The notes under the pieces are model-generated. The model did no database searches and was not told the origin of the DNA. It saw nothing but the letters and a program-made list of their open reading frames with translations. This document shows, one piece after another, positions 10,480 through 19,865 of a stretch of DNA of 64,000 bases. Location: positions 1 through 64,000 of the forward strand of contig WNNJ02001007.1 of the NCBI GenBank assembly GCA_012934845.2, written 5' to 3'. Within the stretch, counting starts at the first letter, position 1, and every line of letters starts with the position of its first letter. Origin of the DNA: Pomphorhynchus laevis (lineage: Eukaryota; Acanthocephala; Palaeacanthocephala; Echinorhynchida; Pomphorhynchidae). Both the position numbers and the translations under genes were made by a program.

Positions 10480-10727
10480 CAGAGTAAAATTTTGTGAACC
10501 GGTAAAGACCAAAAACAATATAATTTATTTTAACGTTTCGTCCCTTACTAGGACTTCTTCAGAACAATTGTGTATTTAAGCTGTTAAATTTTTTTTGTTC
10601 AAAAAAAATTTTTACAGCTTAAATACACAATTGTTCTGAAGAAGTCCTAGTAAGGGACGAAACGTTAAAATAAATTATATTGTTTTTGGTCTTTACCGGT
10701 TCACAAAATTTTACTCTGAAAATATAT
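10471..10727. repeat. Near-perfect foldback (inverted repeat), arms ~125 bp
   Basis: The left arm (10471-10597) and right arm (10602-10727) are reverse complements with almost no mismatch, separated by a few bases (GTTC). The arms hold the motif TCTGAAGAAGTCC, a short spacer, then GGGACGAAACGTT. This looks like a hammerhead core (CTGANGA, a GTCC/GGAC stem, GAAA) with one extra A; similar motifs are known in Penelope-like elements. It could be a foldback transposon, a pair of opposed element ends or a recent inverted duplication. Confidence 0.85.
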
Positions 10728-11230
10728 GGACGAATCTATATTAGATCCCGGATCGCAGCTTAATACATCGCAATATATATAAATATATATAGATCGTCAG
10801 ATCGTCTAGGAGTGATAACGAAGTCTGCTCTGCTTGTAATCGAACTCCGGTTTTTGGTAAAATTCTTGATTATACAACTGTAGCTTGTAAGCTCCCGGAG
10901 AACAGTGTGAACCATTCAGCTTTTAAATTATATATATTAAAAATTTTATTTATTTATTAAATATATATATATTTTCCTTATAAGGAGGCATAAACAACAG
11001 GCATCATTATATATATCTTCATCAGACTAAGAAATAGAACCGAATTATTCTTGCAATATTGAAGTCGCTACGCTACGTATGCTCAGTCATCCTATGTGTG
11101 ACGACAAACTTCAACAACGGATGGCGCGTTTTGCTTTAACGGAGCCTATCAGTATCGTGACTACAATAATCGTCTGTAGGCACCTTAACACGCTTAAAGT
11201 GTTCAAAGCTCGAAAATCAGAACTACCCTT
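10728..11230. other. Intergenic, no gene seen
   Basis: AT-rich sequence with several short ATATAT runs and a few moderately GC-rich islands (near 10800 and 11090). No reading frame or known element is recognised. Confidence 0.5.
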
Positions 11231-11239
11231 TATCTGAAT

Positions 11240-11575
11240 TCTCAGATAGAATATATATCTGAATCATCAGAGAGAATTCACGGTACTGATGAGCCACGTA
11301 TCGAGACTAAATACGAAACATTTTTAAATTTTTCTTTATTTAAAAATATTTTATTCAAAAAACTATTGGCATATACCACGTTAGTGATGAGCTCCGTATC
11401 GAGACTAAATCAGAAACGTTTTAAAATAAGTTTTCTTTAAAAATCTTTTATTCGAAAAAATATTGGCATATACCACGGTAGTGATGAGCTCCGTATCGAA
11501 ACTAAATCAGAAACGTTTTTTAATAAGTTTTTAAAAATCTTTTATTCGAAAAACTATTGGCATATACTCGATATG
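11240..11575. repeat. ~97-bp tandem repeat, three copies
   Basis: Three head-to-tail units share TATTGGCATATACCACG, then GTGATGAGCTCCGTATCGA and AACTAAATCAGAAACG. The GATGAG landmark lies at 11288, 11386 and 11483. The first unit is more diverged (CTGATGAGCCACGTATCGAG). The motif resembles parts of a hammerhead core, but no good stem II can be drawn. Confidence 0.85.
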
Positions 11576-11579
11576 TCAA

Positions 11580-12770
11580 TAGGCGCTAGCTAGTAGAGTC
11601 AGTTTATATTTTTATTATAAATATATTCTATTATAATATCAAATATAATACATATCATGTTTATACTAAATACTGATGTTTGTACATGCGGATTATGTGT
11701 TCAATAATTTGTCAAACTAAGTGTAGCGTATATTTGATGTTACATCTCAGAAGCATCGAGTTGATCTATACAAATCAGTTCATTACGATATAATTTTTAC
11801 AGCGAATTCCCGTTAATTGATGTTATATAATATTGCATTAATGCTATTATGATACTTTTTCTAAATTAATCTGGGATGTTGATTGCCCTGGAATTTAACT
11901 ATTCATAGAATTTAACTAATCCTTTTTTTATTTCAATACTCCTTGTTTCTATTTTAGATTGATTTCCTATCAGTATAATCTAGATGATCGTCGTCTTACG
12001 ATTGGTACCATAGCCTAGGAATATTATATCCGTATTAGCCTATAGATTCATTTATATCACCCAAGGTGTTTATTATTAAATCGTTTTTCTCTATATATCG
12101 CACTTTGTGGAAGTAACCCAGATGTGGGTTAAAGTATATGCATAAAGTATATGGTTTCTTTTTAAAGGATGCAATAGGTATAAAATTTTAGTAGAGTTTT
12201 CCTGTTTATTCCTCTCACGAAAAAATATTGGAAAATTTACTCCCTGGATACCCAGCATTTAACTTTTTCTCGAAATGGATTAATATAATTCATGCACTTT
12301 CGTATTTGTTAAATTGGGTTAATACTTTCAAATACCGAAATATTAATTAGGTACTAATTTATCATAATTTTATTAATATTATATTTATGTTGATATTATA
12401 TTTATATAATATTTTTAATTATAATATTTTAAATGAATACAGACTTATGCAGTTTATATTCGTGAAATTGCCTTAAACAGATTAAATTGTATTATAATTA
12501 ACAAATTTAATTGTATTATACAATTTCGTAATATACATAATATTTATATTAAGATCATATTATTAAGATCATATCCGATACCCCAATTTGTTATAAAAAT
12601 GACATGTATAAGCAGGTACTGGAATTTAATTCTTCATAATATCTAGATAAACAACATCAATATATTTAATCACGTGCAATTAATATTCGTAATGTTTGTT
12701 ACGCTCAATAATAAATTTAAATTTCATTCAGATAACTTAACTTGATTCCATCGTCTAATTTTTCTTGATT
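11580..12770. other. AT-rich intergenic stretch without recognised features
   Basis: Long stretch of A/T-dominated sequence with stops in all frames at short intervals and no element similarity that I can see. Confidence 0.5.
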
Positions 12771-12772
12771 TT

Positions 12773-14292
12773 CTAGTCTAATAAAATAGTTTTAGTATTT
12801 AAATTTAAGGCAACAACAATTACAACAATTTCTTGACAAGAAATTGTTAACAAATAATATAAAATTTTTTTCCTGTCGACCACTGGACTGGGTGTCGGCT
12901 CGTGGAGGCAGTGCACGAACCAAACTGCTCTAGACATCGCGATCCTGGGCGACAGACCAGAGTTCTCTTTCAGATACCCCAAGGCGGTATTCGGCCAGTT
13001 TCGAGATTTGATCTCTCCACCGGTATAGATCTCTACCTCGAGATCTCTTTCCAGAGAGTCCGGAAAGAGATCCCTAGACACAGGAAAGCGATCCCTAGAC
13101 ATCTTCAAAACGTGTCCTAGCCACCTCACCTGACGTTCTTCGATGTTGAGAAGCAGCGACTTCACTTCGAGTCCATCCATCTGATGACCTAATTCCTAAC
13201 CTCATCTTTAAGGCTAAGACCGGCCACACTACGAAGGAACCTCATTTCGGTCGCCTGTATCCGATATATTATCATTTCGGTCATAACCCAAAGCTCATGA
13301 CCATAGGTTAAGATAGGAACGAAAATTGCGTGGTAAGCCAAAAGCTTCATCCAAAAATTCAACTCCAGCTTCACCACGACATACCTGTACAAAGAACGCA
13401 TTGCTGCTTTAGCTTCACAAATTTGCTTCTCAATCTCCTTGATGTTCCTGCCGTCCATCAAGAACAATACCTCCGAGATACTTGAAATTCTCCACATCAG
13501 GAAGAATCTTTTCCCCAATCCGGATTGACATCGTCACCTGAATCCGAGACGAACACATAGAGACAGTCTTGGAGGTACTAACCAACATTCCTGCCGCTTG
13601 GCATTCCATCGTGAATCAATCTAGTAGGCATTGTAAATTCTCAGGACAAGAAGCCAACAAAACAACGGCATCTAGCATAGGCAGAGCTAGTATCTTGATG
13701 GAACCAAACTGAAGACCGACATCCGTCAGAGCAGCTCGTCTTGACATTTTGTCCATGTAAACAAGGAATAAAAGCGGAGACAAAGGACAAACCTGGCGAA
13801 GCCCAACGCCTACTGAAAATGATTCAGACTCCCTACCTAGAACACGAATACAACTCATACTTTATTCATACAGAGAATCCACAGCTACCCGAATATAGTG
13901 TGGTACTCCATACTACCTTAGTACCTCCCACAACCTCTCCCGCGGAACTCGGTCGAACGCCGTTTCTAAATCTACAACACACATGTAGACCGGTTGAGCG
14001 AACTCCCAAGACCGTTCAAGAATAGTTGAGAGAGTAAGCTGTTCCGTAGTTCCACGGCCTGGACAAAAGCCGCATTGTTCCTCTTGCAACTGTCCCTCAA
14101 CTATAGGCCGTATCCTTAACTCGAGAATCCTAGCAAATAGCTTACCCGTTTGGCTAGGAAGAGTGTTGCCGCGATAATTGGAACACACTATTCGGTCACA
14201 TTTCTTAAAGTTCGGTACCACCACCCCCAGTTCACCACTCACTGAGAACCTTGCCCGACTTTTTATACAACGTTGATTATGCAACGTAAAAG
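12773..14292 (-). pseudogene. RTE-like LINE reverse transcriptase part
   Basis: Read from high to low coordinates: GELGVVVPNFKKCDRIVCSN, YRGNTLPSQTGKLFARILEL, QCGFCPGRGTTEQLTLS and the catalytic-region DLETAFDRVPRER. Then come VGLRQVCPLSPLLFLVYMD (13616-13858) and the C-terminal part with YRYVVVKLELNFWMK, LTYGHELWVMTE, AEMRFLRSVAGLS (13189-13518) and RQVRWLGHVLKMSRDRFP (12773-13180). The frame changes at least three times. The part of the reading above 14292 is antisense LINE B, not RTE. The enzyme class is target-primed reverse transcriptase; this copy is dead. Confidence 0.8.
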
Positions 14293-15835
14293 TCTTACCC
14301 TTCCTAACCACATTGTTCAACTCGTCCATCCGTAGCCGTACATTTCCTTCCATCTGGTAAAGCGCCACTGTTCGTCCTCTCATCAAAAAGCAATCTCGCG
14401 GCTCTTCACTACCATCTTGGTACCATCCTATTTCACTTCTCCCAACTCTTTCTAAAATCCTTGAGCGTCTCGTTCTCAAGCAAGTTCGTACATATATTTT
14501 TTCCTCTAACTTGTTTCCTCCCTTCCAAGCCGCTTTTCGCTCTAATCACTCTACTGAAATTGCCTGTCTTAAAGTTTATAATGACTTACTCATCTCGCGC
14601 GATCATAAATTATGTAGTGTCATAGTTTCTCTTGATCTATCGTCTGCTTTTGACATCGTCGATCACTCGATTCTTCTACATCGCCTTCGTCATGATTATG
14701 GTTTCTCTTTACCCACTGTATCATTGTTTTCTTCGTATCTATCAAACCGTACATTTCGCGTATATTCTAACTCTTCTCTCTCCCATCCTTCGTCCATTCC
14801 GACCGGTGTTCCACAAGGCTCCGTATTAGGCCCTATACTTTTCTCTCTTCTTCTTGGTGATTTGTCTTCGATTTCTCATAAATTTAACTTCCATGTTATG
14901 CAATATGCTGATGACATTCTCATCTAACTCATGCACCTGTTTATCGTATTCACGATCTTAATGTATCCGCTTCGGACTGTCTTGTCTCAATTTCCAACCA
15001 TCTTTCTCCCTTCGCCTTTCTCTGAATCCTGATAAATCCAAAATTATGTGGATCCTACCTCGATGCCTCGGCTTCGAACCTCCCTCCGTATCATTAAATT
15101 CTACAATTATTCCTATCGTTGATAATCTCGTTTTCCTAGGCTTCCATTTTGACAACCGACTTTCACTTAAACTTTTCGTTAGAGATAAAGTACTCTCATC
15201 TACCTTAATACTCCGCAACCTCCGTCAAGTTAGTAGATTGATCGATTTCCCTTCTTGTATGACTCTCATATCTTCTCTGCTTTTTTAGACGCGATTATTG
15301 TCTTAGTCTATTTTCCAACTCACCTAAATCCACTCTTCTTCCCCTACAACGCATCGTCAACGCAGCCGTCCGAATTCTCCTCCGTCTTCGTCGTTTTGAT
15401 CATACATCCTTCCATCTTGCTTCTCTCGATTTGCCTACAATTTATTGTCGTCTTCAAATTCGTCTTCTTATCGTTGCTTTCCGCCTTGTAACTCTTCATA
15501 CCCCTTCATTTCTCAATCTTCCTTTTCTTGATAATTCTCGTCCTGTTTACTGTTCCTTGCGTTCCTGTAATTCCCTTCTTTTACATGTCCCAAACTACTC
15601 TATCTCCTTTGGACTCCGCTCCTTCCTGGTGGCTGCTCCTCTATCGTGGAATAATCTGCCCATTCATATACGCCAATCAACTTCCTTGCCGTGCTTCAAA
15701 CGACAAATCCGATCCCATTTAAACAATTTATCTTTTTCTTGACTTTTATCTCAACTTGACTTTTTCATTTTTGTTTGTGGACTTGTAATCGTACAGCTTG
15801 TACGCATTTGCCACATTAAATAAATTTGTATTATG
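14293..15835 (+). mobile_element. LINE family B, copy 1, 5'-truncated
   Basis: From TCTTACCCTTCCTAACC onward this is nearly the same as 26165-27690 of the larger B copy. It starts inside RT. Seen are FPPFQAAFRSNHSTEIAC, SLDLSSAFDIVDHSILL, TGVPQGSVLGPILFS and QYADDILI (14511-14927). The thumb and C-terminal parts follow in other frames (15046-15288, 15431-15742) with NYSISFGLRSFLVAAPLSWN. The 3' end has a conserved tail with TACGCATTTGCCAC and an AAATAAAT run. It lies inside the RTE-like element on the opposite strand. Breaks match those of the other B copy. Confidence 0.85.
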
Positions 15836-16640
15836 ATCAGTGTTAGCCACTTTATGCCAACAACGTCGAGAGCCTTTAAAGCTTTAGGTCGAATCTAGTC
15901 TACTTCAGAAGACTTTCCATTACGAAGTTTTAACAACAGCAATGACCTCTTCCAAAGAGATGAGTTCTTGCGTTTGTTCTAAAGGATCTACTTCTACTGG
16001 CTTGTCTAGTATCCGATCCGGCCATCGAAGTTTACTAACTACAATGTAGTGATCGGTTGACAGATCAGCCCCTCACTTCACACGAGTGTATAGAACATAA
16101 CGTCGCAGATCAGATGAAACGATTATAAAATCGATCATTAATCTTTGACTGGGAGAACCCTGATGTCATGTGCATCTGTGGATCTCCTTACGTTCAAACA
16201 TGATGTTGTTATTCACAAATTGTTACGAGAACAAAAGTACAATAATTCAACACCACTCGCATTCAGATCAGATAGTCCGTTCCTCCCCAACACTCCCTTC
16301 TAAGTGCTACTGTCGCTACCAACAGGATCATTGAAGTCACCCAATAGAACAAGGGAATCTCTAACAGGAGTACTATCAAGCAGAGTCTGAAGATCTTCTA
16401 CGAAGGCTGCGGATTCCGAGATAATGTTGGGAGCACACGCATACACAACAGTTATCCCATTTCCCTCTGACTAAAAGTCTCAGAGACGCCAGCCTTTCGT
16501 TCACTGGGTTAAACCTCTCTACCACGAATGATAACCGGGGACTTGTGAGTATCCCTACCCCACCTGTCGTCGTCTTCAATTTAAGAGGAATATCCAAAAC
16601 CCTTATGAAAACTGAGTTTACCTGCATTGATTATAATACA
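15836..16640 (-). pseudogene. RTE-like LINE endonuclease part
   Basis: On the minus strand, broken frames show ERLASLRL, then LVLLGDFNDPVGSDSS, GLSDLNASGVELL, IDFIIVSSDLRRYVLYTRV and LSTDHYIVVSKLRWPDR. These are the GDFN and DH motifs of the endonuclease-exonuclease-phosphatase fold. It is the upstream continuation of the RT piece at 12773-14292, displaced by the LINE B insertion. Confidence 0.75.
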
Positions 16641-16934
16641 AGCGTCACAATATACACATTGCATGCTTGTACACTGTTTTTAATCAAAACGTCCGTAGGC
16701 AAGATCACTAAATCCACGGAATTTAATTTGAAATATCTCTATCAGAAACATGATTTAATTATGCAAAATGCATGCGCCCCGATTCCGATCAAATTGTGTA
16801 TTAATTTTGTATCATAATACAATACATACATTTATCAACATGTATAATTCATCAATAATACAATACATTCATCAGCATTCATCTACTACTAATTTAATTT
16901 ATGTACGGACTAGCTAATATGATTCTTTGGAGAC

Positions 16935-17060
16935 TGAGTATTGTGTTGATGTTCTGTTTTTCGATTTATCAAAGGTCTTCAATTCAACCAAGACCGTATC
17001 ATATTCTCGAAACTTTAAAATCCTCAACCCAACAATTTGTATCATGGAATCAATAATTAA
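16935..17060 (+). mobile_element. LINE RT scrap (family A-like)
   Basis: Reads VDVLFFDLSKVFNSTKT, a mutated copy of the first RT catalytic motif (VDVIFFDFSKAFDSVNHT in the LINE at 18.6-22.9 kb). Short and isolated. Confidence 0.55.
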
Positions 17061-17085
17061 TCACTTAAAGATTTTTTAACGTATT

Positions 17086-17270
17086 ATTACGTTCATTTAA
17101 CTTGTTTCTTACTATCAAACAACACAGGTATATCTTGATTCACTTTATCAACTGGGTTGAATGGCGCAAATGTGCCTGAAATAGATACTAATTTGTCTCT
17201 AATGTCCTTCCGACGGTCATCTATATCTACATCATGGATTTTAAAGTTTAGGGATTTAGCATGTCTCAAA
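17086..17270 (-). pseudogene. Unrecognised coding-like fragment
   Basis: The minus strand is open for about 60 codons, ending at a TGA near 17088, with a well-mixed composition (HDVDIDDRRKDIRDKLVSI and APFNPVDKVNQDIPVLFD). I do not recognise the family. It lies among LINE relics and may be part of an old ORF1. There is no start codon of its own. Confidence 0.3.
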
Positions 17271-17694
17271 AATAACTAATCAATCCAGTTAAAAACAAAA
17301 GCACCTAACCATTCGTGGTTCTAAATCCTCACTTGGAATATCATTCGGAAATTTTCAATTTAGAAGTCTATGTTTGCCTGATCCTGGGAGTGCTCAATGG
17401 ATAATATAACAATAGATATTATCTCTGTTGTGATCATTATAAAATCAAGAATAGTTGAAATTCCCCACTAAACCTACTCGGTTTGTTAACATGCTGCAAC
17501 AAGATAAAATTACGTGTTTAGAATACCCACAACTTCATCAATTTTACAGGCATACAACGGTTAGTGTTAACTGAGCCATTGAAATCGATGGTTCAATTGA
17601 TGTGCTTCCACTGAAAGCACATTCCAGTGCTTCCACACCATGTAACACATCTACAAATCGATTGATCGTTTGTAAAAGCGATCAATCGATCCTT

Positions 17695-17875
17695 CTAATG
17701 AGGTTTCGATAGATGTTATATTTATTGACTTAGCTATGGCATTTGACACGGTAGATGACACCATACTGTTACGAAAACTTACAGCTTGCAAGTTTAAATT
17801 GCACATTGCCAATTGGATTGCTGCTTTTCTGTCAGCTAGAAAATTGGCAGTCAGATTAATGTGAGCCTGTTAAGA
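17695..17875 (+). mobile_element. LINE RT scrap (CR1/Jockey-like)
   Basis: Reads SIDVIFIDLAMAFDTVDDT, then LLRKLTACKFKLHIANWI and AAFLSARKLAVRL, the first catalytic motif and fingers/palm region of a non-LTR RT. Only about 60 residues remain. Confidence 0.6.
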
Positions 17876-17980
17876 CAGTATTTCACTTGCGTTGGTGATA
17901 CTCTGTTCCGTTTTGTTCGTATAGTCTTGAAAACGCATGCCGATATGAAAACAATTGGTAGGACTTTATATAAGATGACA

Positions 17981-18360
17981 TTACGGATGAATCACAAAAC
18001 TATTGGAAGTTGCCGTCACCACTTTGTGTCTGTTTAGGTACTGCTTGAAGAATTTACATTTTCTAGAGTAAGAAAGATGATCTTTGTTACAGTTTTGGCT
18101 GATATGGGAATCTATCTGCAGGAATGGATTATCCGTGTGCTTCAAATAATTAGTGCAAGAGGCATTTTGAATCCTAATGCCTTTGTTGCGAATCATTTCA
18201 TTTTTGACAGAGAGATAGGAGCGAATTCTCGCTAATAAGCTTAATTTCTAGATTGTTCCCAACAAAATTGATGTATTTATCTTTATCAAGTGAAAGTGAT
18301 TTGTCCTTGGGAGTGATGACAGAAAAAGGTTGCTCATATTTAAAAAATTTTGGTTTCTAA
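17981..18360 (-). pseudogene. LINE ORF1-like fragment with zinc-knuckle remnant
   Basis: The minus strand reads KPKFFKYEQPFSVITPKDKS and INFVGNNLEIKLIS. After a frame change it reads IRNKGIRIQNASCTNYLKH and NCNKDHLSYSRKCKFFKQYL. The last part resembles a gag-like CCHC knuckle next to a basic end, as in the ORF1 proteins of Jockey/CR1-type LINEs. It is short and broken; assignment is tentative. Confidence 0.4.
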
Positions 18361-18683
18361 TAAACATACAATAAATAACATACAAATTGTGTGTTTAAGC
18401 TTGTAATCATACCGATTGTCTATATTAAAATAAGTCTTGGTTATTGAAACTCTTACAAAATACAGTTCTATACAAGTTTGAAATTCTAAGCTGCTAACAA
18501 ATAACTATTTACACAAATTACAATCGATTACTACTATTACAACGTTTACAACGATTACATCGATAACAACGATTACTTCAACGGAGTTAAAAAGTCTTGG
18601 TTATTAAAATTCTTACAATAAAATACATACAATAATTGTTCAATTATATTTGAACAATCAAAGACGAATCGAGAATCCTGATA

Positions 18684-19865
18684 ATGTGTGCCAAGAAGAA
18701 AAATGTATCAAGAGGTAGGCAAGCAAACTCAGGGGATACCGACAACAACAGGAAATTCGAGAGTGTACAAGTGGAATGTTCAACTAGCGGTTGTCAAATT
18801 TGGACATCGGTAACACATATTTGTGATTTTGGTGATGATACCGGTGACGGGCCACCATTCTATTGCGGATTTTGTGCGGCGAAGCAAATCAATGTGTTGG
18901 TTGAACGTTTAAACCAATTGGAAAAGGTATTGCAGTGTGACGGATTTGGTCAAGTTCCAAATGGATCTATCCCGGTAAACGCAGCTTCTACCGAATGCGT
19001 ATCAGCTGAATGCAACCTACACAAACGTGCTACCTTGGCTAACATCCCCAAATCACAGTCTGGTAGTAATAACAACCGGGTGGATAACGACGAACCGAAC
19101 GTATCTGCTGTCCCCTCAGAAATGGCTCACAACTCGCAAATGCAAATATCGCGACGACGATCTTCAGTAATAACCGCACAACCTCAACATGAATCCATAA
19201 AATCCTCAATAATGACGCCAGGTAACATTCAACATGATGTAGGCATGACTAGGTCTGTACTTCTTAGAGGTGTTTCAAAAGCAAATGTGATTAACTCTCA
19301 AGACACTCCTTCACTTAATAGCATGGCATCTGCATATGACTCTCGTCAGGTACCTCGAAGAAGGGAAGATTTTCATAACCGTGAACAGTGTTTAATTATT
19401 GCAAACGTAAAGGAATCTGTCGCTATAAATAGCCAGGCACGATTAGACGACGACTTGGGACATCTACAATCCATTCTTTCGGTGGTATTGCATGAATGTC
19501 AAGACGAAGTTGTTAAGAGCATGAAGATAAAGGCCGCTTTTCGTCTCGGTAAGATAAGTAATGAGTTGAGACCCAGACTGCTCAAAGTAGTGTTCAACTC
19601 CGCTGAAATTATTCACATAATCTTTAACGGCGCATATCGTTTGAAAGGGTCGAGTATACGTCTGCTACGCGATCTGAGCATAGCTGATCGATTACGTTTG
19701 AAAGAGGCTAAATCAGAGTTAGCATGTCGATTAGAGTTGGGTGAAAATAATTTGACAATACAAAATTTTCAAGTTGTGCGGAGGCGTCTACATATTCATT
19801 GGAAGGGACTGTCAGATGTGATCAATCCTGCAAGCCTTCTTACCACTTTGGCGCCCTCCGCCTAA
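18684..19865 (+). CDS. LINE family A ORF1 protein, copy 2
   Basis: 393 residues, intact. The N-terminal cysteine pattern VECSTSGCQIWTS, then FYCGFCAAK, matches copy 1 and is followed by a short likely coiled-coil segment (LVERLNQLEKVL). The middle is serine/asparagine-rich and low in structure. The C-terminal half (from CLIIANVKESV) contains FRLGK, LRPRLLKVVFNS, IRLLRDLS and VVRRRLHIHW, as in copy 1. These shared blocks suggest a PHD-like or treble-clef finger plus an RRM-like and basic C-terminal domain. Inferred role: RNA-binding partner of ORF2. Protein-level conservation with nucleotide divergence suggests past purifying selection. Confidence 0.8.
   Translation: MCAKKKNVSRGRQANSGDTDNNRKFESVQVECSTSGCQIWTSVTHICDFGDDTGDGPPFYCGFCAAKQINVLVERLNQLEKVLQCDGFGQVPNGSIPVNAASTECVSAECNLHKRATLANIPKSQSGSNNNRVDNDEPNVSAVPSEMAHNSQMQISRRRSSVITAQPQHESIKSSIMTPGNIQHDVGMTRSVLLRGVSKANVINSQDTPSLNSMASAYDSRQVPRRREDFHNREQCLIIANVKESVAINSQARLDDDLGHLQSILSVVLHECQDEVVKSMKIKAAFRLGKISNELRPRLLKVVFNSAEIIHIIFNGAYRLKGSSIRLLRDLSIADRLRLKEAKSELACRLELGENNLTIQNFQVVRRRLHIHWKGLSDVINPASLLTTLAPSA

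Larger units (their letters stand above)
12773..16640 (-). mobile_element. RTE/BovB-like LINE, broken and split by a LINE B insertion
   Basis: The minus strand carries an endonuclease at about 15836-16640 and a reverse transcriptase at about 12773-14292. Between them lies a plus-strand LINE B segment (14293-15835), so the element was interrupted after it inserted. The wording of both parts (LLGDFNDPVGSD, STDHYIVV; EEQCGFCPGRGTTEQL, DLETAFDRVPRERLWEVLR; TYGHELWVMTE) is typical of one RTE-like family widespread in animals. Several frameshifts and stops are present. The 5' end is unclear beyond 16640. Confidence 0.8.

Noticed and set aside
14296-14479. Upper part of the minus-strand frame 13913-14479 as RTE coding sequence
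   Set aside because: This section matches plus-strand LINE B (26165-26345), so only the part below 14293 belongs to the RTE-like element.
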